Numbered from the stretch's first letter, positions 11,901 through 23,581 are shown. The stretch: 64,000 nucleotides of DNA from Okapia johnstoni (GCA_024291935.2 CM044306.1:6597001-6661000), one strand, 5' to 3'. Made by a program: numbers and translations. Notes: generated by a model not told the origin, from the letters alone.

Positions 11901-14900
11901 AGACTCATGTCCATTGAGTCAGTGATGCCATCCAACCATCTCATCCTCTGTCATCCCCTTCTCCTCCTGCCCTTAATCTTGCCCAGCATCAGGGTCTTTT
12001 CAAATGAATCAGTTCTTCGCATCAGGTGGCCAAAGTATTGGAGTTTCAGCATCAGTCCTTCCAATGAATATTCAGGACTGATGTCCTTTAGGATGGACTG
12101 GTTGTGTGTGTGTGCGCTTAGTTGCTCAGTCATGTCTGACTCTTTGTGACCCCATGGACTGTAACCCTCCAGGCTCCTTTGTCCTTGGGATTCTCCAGGT
12201 AAGAATACTAAGTGGGTTGCTGTTCCCTTCTCCAGGGGATCTTCCCAACCCAGGGATCGAACCCAGGTCTCTCACCTTGCAGGCAGTTTCTTTATCATCT
12301 GTGCCACCAGGGAAGACCAACTCAAGATACTGGGTTGGCCAAAAAGTTTATTTGGGTTTTTCCACAAGATGTTATGAAAAACATGGGGACTTCCCTGTGG
12401 TCCAGTGGCTAAGACTCTGAGCTCCCAAATGCAGGGTACCATGGTTCGATCCCTGGTTGGGAAGCTAGATCTCACATGATGCAACTAAAGAACTAAAGCT
12501 CTCACATGATGCCACTGAAGAATTAAAGATCCCACATGGCACAACTAAGACCAGGCAGACCCAAAAAGAAAAAGATGTTACGGAAAATATAACATGTTAC
12601 GAATGTTTTGACCAACCCAGTACTAAAGTTAAACCCGAAAACAAATAGTCCCCAATGAAGATTTTGACCTGGGATTGACTGCGGCCAGCCCAGTACCTTG
12701 GGGCGGGCGGGTGCTCCCACACAGCGTCTCCAGCCAGTGTCTCCAAGGACTCGCCCAGCCCTCCAAGGCGCCAGGTGCTGGCTCAGCACTCGTCAGCAAG
12801 ACCTCACTCAATCACCAGGACAGTCCCTAGGCCCTCCTGTCCTTTCCAGCACCGATGCCCTGCTTGCTGTGTGACTTGAGATCCCCTGCCTGACCTCTCT
12901 GAGCTGCAGCTTTCTCCTCCCAGGTGGCACCTGGGGGCTCTCCTTTGCCTCTCCCGGGGTTTCTGTGGCTCCCGTCTAGACGGGCCCTGCCTTTGCCCCT
13001 TGTTCTCTTTCTCTCTGCCTTGCCTGGTTTGTCCAAAACACGTTCATCCGCCAGTCAGAACCTGTTCTCCTTTTTGTGTGGTAACCAGTCTTTAAATTGC
13101 AGCAGGATCAGCATACAGTGAATTGCACACAGTTTAAGTGTCAGTTTGATGATTTTTTTTTTTTTTTGGCTGCACTGCACGGCATGGGGGATCTTAGTTC
13201 CCCAACCAGGGATTGAGACCCGAGATCCCTGCAGTGAAAGTGTGGATTCTTAACAACTGGACCACAGGGAAGTTCCAGATTGATGATTTTTCAAGTTCAT
13301 TAAGGTATATGTACATCTATGTAACCAGCACTTAAGATAGAAACTATCACCATCTCCCCAAAAGGATCCCTCATACCCTCTGCCGGTTAGTGTCTTCCAC
13401 CCCGAGGTAACCACAGTTCTAACCTTTAGCCCCATGGATTCGTTTTGCCTGTTCTTGAACTTCATGTAAGTGGACTGTTACAGGCTTCTTTGAGTTGAGT
13501 CTCTGGTTTTTTCCATTCAACATAATGTTTCTGAGGTCCATGCAAATTGTTACAGTATCAGTAGCTCCTGTCTTTGTATGAATAGGCCACAAGTTGTTCA
13601 TCCATTCATCCACTGGTGGAGCTTTGAGTTATTTCTAGAGCCTGTATGAGTAGAGCTGTTGTGATAATTTTAAAGATTTTATTTACTTGTGGCTGTGCAG
13701 GATCTTCGTTGCTGCACGGGCTTTTCTCTAGTCGCACTGAGCGGGGACTGCTCTCTAGTTGCCGTGCGAGGGCTTCTCATTGCAGTGGCTTCTTTGGTTG
13801 CAGAGCACTGGCTGCAGGGCATGTAGCCTTCAGTAGTTGCAGCTCGAGGGCTCAGTAGTTGCAGCTCGAGGGCTCAGTAGTTCCAGCTCCGCACTCCAGA
13901 GCATAGGCTCAGTAGCTGTGGTGCATGGGCTTATTTGCCCCCACAGCGTGTGGAATCTTCCCAGATCAGGACTAAACCCGTGTCTTCTGCATTGGCAGGA
14001 GGATTCTTTACCACTGAGCCACGAGGGAAGCCCTGTCATGATCATTTTCATAAAAGTTTTCTTGTATACATAGGGTACTCATTTGTCTCAGGTAGATTTC
14101 TTATACGTATGTACTCTTTTTTCCTCAGGTCTGGGTAGAAGTGGAATTGCTGAGTCTCAGGGTAGATGTATGGGCTTCCCGGGTAGCTCAGTGGTAAGGA
14201 ATCTGCCTGCCAATGCAGGAGACGCAGGAGATGTGGGTTTGACCCCTGGGTCAGGGAGATCCCCTGGAGGAGGAAATGGCAATCCACTCCAGTATCCTTG
14301 CCTGAAAAATTCCACGGACAAAAGAGCCTGGTGGGCTACAGTCCATGGGGTCGCAAAGAGTCGGACACAACTGAGTTTGCATGCGCACTCGTGTACATAC
14401 ACACACACTCCCAACACACACCCCCACACACACGGTAGATGTATGTTCAACTGTATTAGAAGCTACCAGATAGTCTTCCAGTGTGATTACGACGTGTATA
14501 CTCCTCACCACCAGTGTGCGAGAGTTCCAGTAGCTCTGCCAGCACTTACTATTGTCAGTCTCTCTTTGTTTTCCATTATGACAGGTGTATAGGGGCCTCT
14601 TACTGTGGTTTTAATTTTCATTTCTCTGATAAGGAATGTCGAGCACATTTTCATATATTGGCCCTTCTGTGCAGAGCTTGTCTAAGTCTTTTGCTTGTTT
14701 TTTTTTATTGTGTTGTTCATCTTTTATTGATACAAAGGAGTTCTTTAAATATCCTGGATATGAGTTCTCTGTCAAAATCTATGAATATTTTCTTCTTTTG
14801 CTTTTTTCCTTTTTTTCCCCCTTCTTTGGTATGAAGAAAAGAAGCGGAGGTGGTGAGGAGAGGGCCTCCTGGGGAGGGGGACCGATTAGGGTGGTCAAGG

Positions 14901-17900
14901 AAGGCTCTGAGAAGAGGAAACATCTTATTGGTCCTTTTTTTGACTGCGCTGCATGGTTTTCGGGATTGTAGTTCCCCGACCAGGGATTAAACGTGGGCCC
15001 ACAGCAGTGAGAGCACAGAGTCCTGACCACTAGACAGTCAGGGAATTCCCTGGACTTGTTTTTTTAATTGCAATTTTAGGACACATTTGGTGTCCTTTTT
15101 TCCTCCTTAACCTTATACAGCAAGCATTTTCCCACATTAAATGTTTTTTTTTAAACGTGACTTTTAGAACTGTATAATGTTATATCATACAGACGTACCC
15201 TACTTTAACCAGTTTGCTGTTGTTGGACCTTCTTTAGGAAGCTTCCAGACTTCATGGTGCTCTTTTTCTACAGCCCTCCTTAGTTCTTCAGGGCCGGTGC
15301 ACAGAGGTGGGCTCCGAGGAAAACTCAGAGCGGCTGTGGCTTCTCTTCAACTCTTTGGGGGTCTTTTGGCTCCTTCTCGGGCGCTCCTGCTCAGCCTTTT
15401 TATCCCTGAAGCCCTTCTCTTTCCAGGCTTTCACTGCTCTTTTTCATCTTCCACGGTCGCTGCCAGCAAGGCCGAGGGGCTTAAAGAGTTCCCTGCCTGG
15501 GGTGGGGACCCTGCAGCTGGTGAGCACTGGCAGCTCCCCCGATCCATCCCTGGAGGCTTCCCAGGCCTGTAAATGGGGGAGCAGGTGGGGCTGCCTGTTG
15601 GGAGGCGCCTCCCACGCGCATTCTCGTGCAGGTGCCCTCTGATTATCCCCAGTGGCAGAGCCCTGCCCAGGCACACCTCAGCTCAATGATGACTCACCAG
15701 CCAGAGAGTGACTCCGGCTTTTCACCTTATCACCCTTGAGGGCAGAGATAAGTCCCCGTCCCCCACCCCTGAGCTGAGTCCGCTGTGTGGGTAGGAGGCT
15801 GCAGCTCCACTCTGAGCTCAGAAGAGACGGTGCCAGTGTGTGCGAGAAGCCGGGGTCCTGCTGGGGCGTTTCCACTTGTCCCCGTGCCCGGCTGAGCCTG
15901 GCATCCGCGCATGGTTGGATTAGTTGTTCTCGTGTCTTCTGCAGGGACACCCTTTCCCCTGGGAGGGGCAGTAGGCTCCCTCTTCGGAGACTTTGGGCAA
16001 GTTACTCAATGGCTTCAGCTGCTTTCCTGCAAATGGGGGTGGTGGTGACTCGTGCTCCGTGAGGTTCAGTCATGTGCCCAGCAAGAATGCACAGTTGCAG
16101 GTCCCCGGGATTCAGAGGTAAATGACTGCCGTGTGGTGCTCAGTGATGGGGACAGACTGCAAGTAAAGTGGGTGGTGGGAAGGGAGGCCCAAGGCTGTGC
16201 TAAGGGCTCCGCTGGAGTGAACTGAGAGGTGGGGAGGGACCCTGCATCCATGCCTCCCCTTCTGGGGCCGCCCCTTAGAGGCCCCATGTCGGTGAGACCC
16301 CAGACCCGCAGATGTCCCAAGTGGGCAGGGTCTTGGGGAGCCATCCCGTCCAGCCTCCTGACCGTCTGCAGTGCAGCCGTTCCCTGCTCACCGCTTTACA
16401 GTCCTTCTAACAAATGTTTGTTACCAGGCGCCCTGCACCAGACACCCAGGACGTGGTGGGAATAAGACAGCCTGGGTCTTGACCTCTGGGAATGTATCCT
16501 TCTAGTGGGGCTCAGCAGTCAGTGAGCAAGAAAAAGCCATGAAGGTGATCCGTCCAAGTTCTAAGCATGCGAAGAAAGTGAAACAAGGTGATAGGGAAGT
16601 GCCTGGACGTGGAGGGTGTGGCTTATGTGGTCCAGGGAAACCTCACTGTCCGGGGAGCAGCGACGTGCTGGTTACCAGCAAGAGCGTGTCAGGACTTCTC
16701 TGGTGGTCCAGTGGTTAGAGCTTCCACTGCAGGGTGGCACGGTTTACTCCCTGCTTAGGCAGTTAAGACGCTGCATGCCACGTGGCATGGCCAATAAAAG
16801 AAAAAAGAACAGAAAAAAAAGCGGGTGGCACCATGTGAAGACCCTAGAAGGGAGTGTGAACTTAATTCCAGGTGCCGTGGGAAGTCCCTGGAGGTTGAGG
16901 GGATGGAACCTTTATAAGCTTCCCTTCAGCAGGACCCATACTGACCCGTACTGCTCAGGAGCAGGTGGCTGAGCCTGGAGGAGGAGGAGGTCTTCGCCAG
17001 CCCTGCCCCCCACCTCGCTGCTCCTGTCTCGTCTTGCTGGGAAAGACGTCCAGGTTGGGTTTGAAGCCAGAGCCTCTGCCAGTTTCTAGAGACGCAGGGG
17101 AAGTGGATGGGCTGTCAGTCACTCCTCATTGGCTGCGCGGGGCTGGGCGGCCGTGTTATGCAAATGAGCCCGAAGCTGGTCTTCTGTTCAGAGCAGGAAC
17201 CCAAGGGTGGGGGTGCCCTGACGGCAGGAAGCTCACCCAGGAGCCACAGGAAGTCAGCTTCCCACACCCAGGGCTCTGGGCTGGCGGGAGAGTACAAGGT
17301 CTGGCCACACTACGTGAGCGGTGCTGGGTTCTTCGATCCAGAACCACAGGTCTCTTCACTCTGCCTTTTTGTCTTATCCTCCAGAATCCTAGCAACAGTG
17401 ATGGGTTGGGGGAGGCCGTGGTGGATGATATTTAACCTCTTAATTGTGTCGTATCCATAAAATGGTGAAAGGGTGGACCGCATGGCTGTTACATGATGCC
17501 AGGATTGTAGATTTATTGGCGTGGAGAGGTGTTCACAGGACATGGTTAAATAAAAGCAGCTGGCTTACAAAACAGTAAGCAGAGGATCACATTGTTATCA
17601 AGTATATGGAGTCACATATTTAAATATCGTGGGATGAAAAGCAAATATTAAATGTCTGGGCAGTAGGATTGAGATGGTTTGTACTTTGCCTTCTTGACAG
17701 TTTTATTGAGGTACAACTGACATCTGATAAATTTTACATAAGTAAAGGGGGCGACGATACATTTTGATGTATGTGTACATCTGTGAAACAATCACCTTAC
17801 ATATGTGTGCGTATGTGTGTGTGTGCATATATGTATTGTGGTCATGCCACACATCTTGTGGGATCTTAGTTCCCCCGCTAGGGATCAAACCAGGCCCTCA

Positions 17901-18545
17901 GCAGGAAAGCGTGGAGCCCTAACTCTGGGCCACTAGGGAGTTCCCAGGAAAGCACTGAACTGGCAGAACCGAGAGGAAGGTTCAGTGCCCACTTCTAGAA
18001 GGCTGGGCCATGGCAGGCAGGCCTGTCTGGAACCTTGGAAGGGAGGGCTGGAGATCCGGTGGGCTTCAGGTCCCTTGTCCCCAGGCCAGCTTCTCAGGGG
18101 CCTGGCCCTTCCCTGGGACTCTGGGAGGAGAGGGCAGAGGAGGCCCAGGGCTGAGGCCTCAGAGTCCACTTGCTCTTCCCCAGGCGGCCTCTGCAACCTG
18201 TGCGCTGACAGGGCCAACCGGGAACACATCCTGCAGGCAGGGGGCATCCCCCTCATCGTCAACTGCCTGTCCAGCCCCAGCGAGGAGACCGTGCTGTCCG
18301 CCGTGACCGCACTCATGGGCCTGGGCTCGCCCGGCGCCCGCCCCCACCCCGAGCTGACAGCCCGGCCTGTGGTCCAGTGCATGCTGCGCTTCTCCCTGTC
18401 GGCCAGCCCCCGGCTCCGAAACTTGGCCCAGATCTTCCTGGAAGACTTCTGCTCCCCAAGCCAGGTGGCTGAGGCGCGCAGCTGGCGAGCGGATGCCGCC
18501 CTGGGGATCCCCCTGCCGAGGACGGAGGCCCCACAGCAGCCCTGA
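5711..18545 (+). CDS. ARMC7: ARMC7, armadillo repeat-containing protein 7 (3 exons)
   Basis: Coding exons 5711-5801, 5898-6041 and 18184-18545 join to a 198-residue protein, the length known for mammalian ARMC7. Start [20 protein letters not shown]; stop TGA at 18543-18545. All junctions are GT-AG (gtgagc at 5802, gtaagg at 6042, acceptors ending at 5897 and 18183), and both split codons restore the frame (SQ-D-AKEQ and FAI-G-GLCNL). Armadillo-type helical repeats are visible as [17 protein letters not shown], then [14 protein letters not shown], then [13 protein letters not shown], and [13 protein letters not shown] near the end. The family is a small alpha-helical repeat protein, thought to act in protein binding; a spliceosome-related role has been proposed, which the sequence itself cannot show. 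Intron 1 is only 96 nt and intron 2 is 12,142 nt. The gene is convergent with NT5C. Confidence 0.95.
5802..5897 (+). other. ARMC7 intron 1: 96 nt, stop-free, G-run rich
   Basis: Very short GC-rich intron with canonical gtgagc and gctgcag ends. Its length is divisible by three and the reading frame of exon 1 stays open through it. On the coding strand 5814-5846 carries five closely spaced G-runs (gggg, gggggg, ggggg, ggg, gggg). Confidence 0.85.
6440..6580 (+). repeat. Ancient L3/MIR-type repeat remnant
   Basis: Pattern gtactgtgtgcac... attgttctaaatgctggcga... ggaatttacattctagtaga resembles an old mammalian LINE/SINE 3' module. Family assignment is tentative. Confidence 0.4.
6886..6988 (+). 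repeat. CHR-type SINE
   Basis: gggactcctgtagtggtcca head, ggttccatccctggttaggg B-box region and a short A-rich tail (aaaaaagcaagcaaaac). Confidence 0.75.
7350..7540 (-). repeat. Bov-tA SINE
   Basis: Antisense order: ctctttgcaaccgcatgggc, ggcttctctgtccatggaat, gaatactggagtgggttgcc, ggatcttcccgacccaggaa, then the tRNA-like head ending accactaggg. Confidence 0.85.
8410..8570 (-). repeat. MIR SINE
   Basis: ggcaggcctgggttcaagtc, cgacttagctctgggcacgt and cctcacagagttgttgagaa are the antisense MIR landmarks. Confidence 0.6.
8625..8901 (+). repeat. Bov-A2 SINE dimer with 14-bp TSD
   Basis: Dimer of the same type as 3473-3747, with an AGC-repeat tail. GCAGTTCCCTCATC occurs at 8611-8624 and again at 8902-8915, a perfect target-site duplication. 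It lands just 3' of a MIR. Confidence 0.92.
9600..9890 (+). repeat. Old L1 3' region
   Basis: Sense-strand L1 landmarks: caacagtattgtttgtaata, cagtcaacactgggatgaat, tacagcatgattccatttct. Eroded, no open frame. Confidence 0.5.
9948..10058 (+). repeat. CHR-type SINE
   Basis: aactccctggtggtctagtg head, ggttcaatccctgatgggag B-box region, tail aggaaataaaagg. Confidence 0.8.
10178..10365. repeat. 94-bp tandem duplication, two copies
   Basis: Copy 1 is 10178-10271 and copy 2 is 10272-10365. They differ at one site only, T at 10189 against C at 10283, a CpG/TpG difference. It lies in ARMC7 intron 2 in non-repeat sequence. Confidence 0.93.
10880..11095 (-). repeat. Probable L1-derived fragment
   Basis: ggcagccactgttaccagtt, gtatcctcccagagatattt and the AT-rich tatgtatatgtttgtatg run are typical of antisense old L1 tails. 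Low certainty. Confidence 0.35.
11103..11233 (-). repeat. CHR-type SINE with T-rich (antisense A) tail
   Basis: ttatttggctgtgctgggtc, gatctagttccctgaccagg, cctaaccactggactaccag, gggaagtccct. Well preserved. Confidence 0.88.
11805..12098 (-). repeat. BovB LINE 3' end
   Basis: gtcagttcagtcgctcagtc through ggcatcaggtggccaaag-type sequence to aggatggactgg. Longer than the 3963 copy, as it includes ggccaaagtattggagtttc and the fragment of the RT ORF read on the minus strand. Confidence 0.9.
12099..12315 (-). repeat. Bov-tA SINE abutting the BovB 3' piece
   Basis: Begins with a gtgtgtgtgtgcg tract, then cttagttgctcagtcatgtc and ends at the head ctgtgccaccagggaag. Same orientation as the adjoining BovB piece. 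Confidence 0.88.
12326..12625. mobile_element. Mariner-type MITE split by a nested SINE
   Basis: Left arm tactgggttggccaaaaagt at 12329 and right arm gttttgaccaacccagta ending at 12621 are matching terminal inverted repeats flanked by TA, typical of mariner MITEs in ruminants. A CHR SINE occupies about 12387-12572. The imperfect flanks agatgttatgaaaaacat and agatgttacggaaaatat look like that SINE's target-site duplication. Confidence 0.8.
12387..12572 (+). repeat. CHR-type SINE inside the mariner MITE
   Basis: ggacttccctgtggtccagt head, ggttcgatccctggttggga B-box, repeated atctcacatgatgc / ctctcacatgatgc / atcccacatggc modules in the body, tail cccaaaaagaaaa. Confidence 0.85.
13150..13276 (-). 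repeat. CHR-type SINE
   Basis: A T15 run (antisense A tail), then ggctgcactgcacggcatgg, gatcttagttccccaaccag and the head gaccacagggaagttcc. Confidence 0.85.
13672..14034 (-). repeat. Long CHR-type SINE with internal 22-bp repeats
   Basis: Full body in antisense, from ttacttgtggctgtgcagga to the head gccacgagggaagccc. Within the body cagtagttgcagctcgaggg recurs at 13831 and 13853 and, altered, at 13875 with a 22-bp period. Confidence 0.82.
14173..14433 (+). repeat. Bov-tA SINE with CA-rich tail and 12-bp TSD
   Basis: gggcttcccgggtagctcag head, both Bov-A modules, then an ACACAC-type tail at about 14395-14433. GGTAGATGTATG at 14161-14172 and 14434-14445 is a perfect target-site duplication. 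It is inserted in the antisense L1. Confidence 0.93.
14934..15050 (-). repeat. CHR-type SINE
   Basis: gactgcgctgcatggttttc, ttccccgaccagggattaaa, gagtcctgaccactagacag, ending ggaattccc. Confidence 0.82.
16385..16600 (+). repeat. Ancient L3/MIR-type remnant
   Basis: caaatgtttgttaccaggcg, gtggtgggaataagacagcc, gggaatgtatccttctagtg follow the order seen at 6440-6580. Tentative. Confidence 0.38.
16691..16820 (+). repeat. CHR-type SINE
   Basis: aggacttctctggtggtcca head and atgccacgtggcatggccaa before an A-rich tail. Confidence 0.82.
17690..17825 (-). repeat. L1-derived fragment plus TG-rich tract
   Basis: cagttttattgaggtacaac, gatacattttgatgtatgtg and the tatgtgtgtgtgtgcatat run match a common antisense L1 end. 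Confidence 0.5.
17830..17945 (-). repeat. CHR-type SINE
   Basis: catcttgtgggatcttagtt, ccccgctagggatcaaacca, ctctgggccactagggagtt. It lies 240 bp upstream of ARMC7 exon 3. Confidence 0.78.
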
Positions 18546-19765
18546 CCCGCTGCCCGCTGGACGAGACTGAAACCCTGGTGGAGGCTCAGGGAGAGGCGGC
18601 GGCTCACCCACGGTGCGTCCTCTCCGCTAACGGTGCGCTCTCGGCCCTTTTCAAGGTGTGGTTTCTCGGCGTGACAGGTATTTGCACTGTGATGAAAGGC
18701 CCCAGAAGAGTGAGGAAGCCAGGCCTTGAGACACGTGGACGGGGAAGTCGAAGATGCTGCACTTTTCACGGGCCGCTGGCCCTCGTGCTGGCCCAGTCCC
18801 CACCCCCTGCTGGGTCTCACCCTCGCGGAGGAAGCAGCGCGGTCCCTGGACTCAGAGGCTTTGCGCAGATGTTTCTCCTGAGAACAGCTGGGCCTGGAGC
18901 TTAGAATTGCCTGAGCTTGAGGAAGGAAGCATTCTCCCCAACAGAGGTGTCTGGAGTCATTTTGAGACGCAGAAATGAGAAGCCTTGTTGTTCCAAGTAT
19001 ATCGCGGCTCCGGGAAGCTGAGGGCGGTGTTGTGCCATCTGTGGAGGCTGGGTACCTGCCTTACAAACTCTCCAGGCTGGGCGTTCGACGTGGCGGATGC
19101 TGGTCCTGAGAACTCTCTGGCCCAGGGTTAACAGGCTGCACAGGCCTGTCAGCCAGTCCCACGGTAGGGCCTCAAAGACCAGTGCGTGCTCCCTGCTGTT
19201 GAGAGTCCAGCCCAGTGACTGTTACCGTGGCCATGAGGGTGATGACACGTCAGAAGACAGGCACGGACTCTGAGCGGTGTCTCCTCCCCTCCCCTCCCCA
19301 CGGTCCCTGCTTGGAAGCCCTGGCCCGCCTTCTTTGCCATCAGGGTTAGTGGGGGGGTCCCTGTGCTTGGAAGCACGTCTGGGGCTCAGGAGGGCCTCAG
19401 GGATGCAAGTAGGAGGGCTGCTGAAGGGAGAGGGGACCAGATGCTGACATACAGCGCAGGGCTCAGAGTCCAGTGTACACCGCTCAGCATGGGGGAAGGG
19501 GTGTGGGCCCCCATGGAAAGCTGGGGTTCGGGAGCAGGGGAAGGTCCTGGCCCCCTTTAGGGTTGACCTCTTCCGTGACCAAGGAAAGGCGGATCCAAGA
19601 GGAACGGTGTCCGGGTGGATGTGAAGGTGGGTGGATTATGGGACTAATGGGCTAAGGAGCCCAGAGGGAGGGAGGCAAAGGCCTCCTCGTCCGCCTGTAT
19701 TTCCGCTGCCCCTCGGAGGGTCCTGGCCCTTCCCTTTCCCAAATAAAAGGCCTTAAGAGAGCAGT
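18546..19765 (+). other. ARMC7: ARMC7 3'UTR
   Basis: About 1.2 kb from the stop codon to the poly(A) site. No SINE is evident in it. The 3' limit is inferred from the AATAAA at 19742-19747. Confidence 0.75.
19742..19747 (+). terminator. ARMC7: ARMC7 poly(A) signal AATAAA
   Basis: Canonical hexamer in cccaaataaaagg, the only good plus-strand signal after the ARMC7 stop. Cleavage is expected about 15-25 bp downstream. Confidence 0.85.
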
Positions 19766-19948
19766 GAGCCGACGCGTTTTATTTAAAAGGTGCATGTTCT
19801 CCCAGCGCGTTTCCGGCCGGCTGTCCTGGGAGGTTCAGGCAGCCGGCGCGGTGCTGAGGGGTCACCGCCGCCAGGCTGCATGGGGACTCAGTTCTGCCCA
19901 GCCTCCTTGCCCGTCTGCCTCGCCCTCCTCCAGCCACTGCCCGCGGCC
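19765..19948 (-). other. NT5C: NT5C 3'UTR
   Basis: Short, about 180-nt 3'UTR from the stop to the poly(A) region shared with ARMC7. Confidence 0.75.
19778..19783 (-). terminator. NT5C: NT5C poly(A) signal AATAAA (minus strand)
   Basis: Plus-strand tttatt reads AATAAA on the minus strand, 166 bp past the NT5C stop. Expected cleavage at about 19750-19768 would meet or cross the ARMC7 3' end. Confidence 0.85.
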
Positions 19949-21720
<1,772 letters not shown>

Positions 21721-22128
21721 TTAGAACCCACATCCGCTCACCCGGCTTACTTGCGGGGACAGGAGAGCTTCCTCCCGCTGCGTCAAGTCAGCACCAACCC
21801 AAGGCCCCAACCTCGGGGAACTCCCAGAAGCTGAAGTGAGTGAATCTGAAGACAACAGGCTCTTGCGAGCACAGCTCCTCAGAGATGAATTCACAAACCA
21901 GAGTTGGCTTGAAACCTAGGAGCATCTACTTCAAACCTCCTGTTCTACCTGGAAGAGGCGATTTTCCACCAGGCTCAGGTAATCAGGACCATCCTTTCTG
22001 TAGAATTGACTTTTCTCTAGAATCCTCCTCAGTTATATCCTCCTCTGAGAAAATGCTGGTCACTGCTAACTTGTGTTGACTCTCAGTGTTTTGTAGATTT
22101 CATGTAATTCCTGAATACATGTAAATAT

Positions 22129-22321
22129 GCTGTGCTTAGTTAACTCTGCAACCCCGTGGACTGTAGCCTGCCAGGCTCTTCTGTCCATGGGGCTTTTCCA
22201 GGCAAGAATACTGGAGTGAGTTGCTATGCCCTCCTCCAGGACATCTTCCCAACCCAGGGTCAAACCCAGGTCTCTGGCATTGCAGCCGGATTCTTTACCT
22301 TCTGAGCCATCAGGGAAGCTC
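22129..22321 (-). repeat. Bov-tA SINE with 12-bp TSD
   Basis: Antisense Bov-tA from gctgtgcttagttaactctg to the head ccatcagggaagct. ACATGTAAATAT at 22117-22128 and 22322-22333 is a perfect duplication of the target. Confidence 0.93.
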
Positions 22322-22405
22322 ACATGTAAATATATTTACTACAAACTAGATTCAGATTTGAGTGACCCATCTTCCTGTCGTTCCCCACCTGAACACCGCC
22401 CCCCC

Positions 22406-22463
22406 ATGCTTCTGTTCCACTGGGTTCTGAACACCCCAGTACTTCTCAATGGAACAGAAGCAT
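22406..22463. repeat. Perfect 14-bp inverted repeat, 30-nt loop
   Basis: Left arm atgcttctgttcca (22406-22419), right arm tggaacagaagcat (22450-22463). Inside the loop actggg (from 22419) and cccagt (to 22441) can also pair. Function unknown. Confidence 0.85.
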
Positions 22464-23127
22464 CAGGAAGGGAAGCCTGGTGATCTAATTTTAAAACGCT
22501 TAAGAGGTAGACTAGGTATTGGCAATAACTACCAAGCCACTTAAGTCACATAACTGTGTAAAAAGCAGAGACTGTCATCAAAATGCTGACTCTTCTGCCA
22601 TCATCATTTTAAGTTCAACTTCACTGTCTAAACCATAATAAGCTTTCTAAGGGGAAAAATTCAACACCCCTAGCAAACGTGTTTATGAATAATTTTAAAA
22701 ATCTGTAGTAGCACCAAAATGACTGGCAGAACTCCCTCACAGCACTTGGACTAGGCACTTACCTTCACAGCATAAAGAGCTAAAGCCAAGTTACAGCTCA
22801 TGACACAAATCAGGCAGCTGTCTTTCCCAGGTCTGTCTAGTTACTGAGAGAAGGGCGCAGGTTTCCTGCCTCTTTAGTTGTAACAGAAACCTTAACTCAG
22901 GTTATTTGTAGGATTAATCTGTTTTAGTGAAACTGGAAAAATTGTATAGCACAGCTGCCTGTTTTGCAAAATAATAAGGAAGAAAAGCAGCACCCCCACA
23001 ACCTATGATTACCCTTTTTCTTCCCAAAGAGATGCTTATTAAGTCAAATGAGCTGGTGGTTACACACCAGGCTTAAGTCATTTCAACCATGCTGGGGGGT
23101 GGTTAAAGGTGACCTGTTTCAAGTCTT

Positions 23128-23226
23128 TTTTTTTAACTTTTTGGCCACGCCCCTAGGATCTTAGTTCCCCAACCAGTGCCCCCTTGAAAGCGTGGTGTCT
23201 TAGCCACTGGGCTACCAAGGAAGTCC
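23128..23226 (-). repeat. CHR-type SINE, internally shortened
   Basis: tttttggccacgcccctagg, gatcttagttccccaaccag, then tcttagccactgggctacca and ggaagtcccc. Part of the B-box region is lost. Confidence 0.75.
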
Positions 23227-23581
23227 CCAAAAGTCTTAAAGTTAGGAATCCAGCTTCCAAATGACAAGCCAAGGAACGCTGCTGATTAGCAGCACAGGTA
23301 GACTGAAAAAGCCATCTGTGTCCAGTTTGTATGTTTAATACCTTGATCTGGAACTTTCTCCCTAGAACCCAGTGTGCTTTCTCCAATCTCCTGTCTCCTG
23401 TATCACTCGACAGGACTCAGATGACCTTGTCCCCTTCTGGCTACATGACCCTTCTTTTCTTTGGAGCCCCTTCTTTGATCACCCACCATCGAGAGGCATC
23501 CTGTAGGCATGAGAGAACTTAAAATTTTAATGTTATCACCCAGCAAAGGAGGGTAAGTGGTAGAAGAGTCTAAAGTGTATT

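Larger units (their letters stand above)
13080..15280 (-). repeat. Old L1 in antisense, broken by SINEs
   Basis: Pieces at about 13080-13150, 13277-13665, 14036-14160, 14446-14830 and 15055-15270 read as one antisense L1: gttctaacctttagccccat, caacataatgtttctgaggt, gtagaagtggaattgctgag, cagcacttactattgtcagt, gtgttgttcatcttttattg. Four SINEs interrupt it. No ORF survives. Confidence 0.6.
6042..18183 (+). other. ARMC7 intron 2 (12.1 kb), repeat-rich
   Basis: Large intron between coding exons 2 and 3. It is filled by SINEs, BovB and old L1 pieces, a MITE with a nested SINE and a 94-bp tandem duplication, each listed separately. The remaining unique stretches (for example 7000-7340, 8900-9600, 15300-16380 and 16820-17690) show no supported exon. 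Confidence 0.85.
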
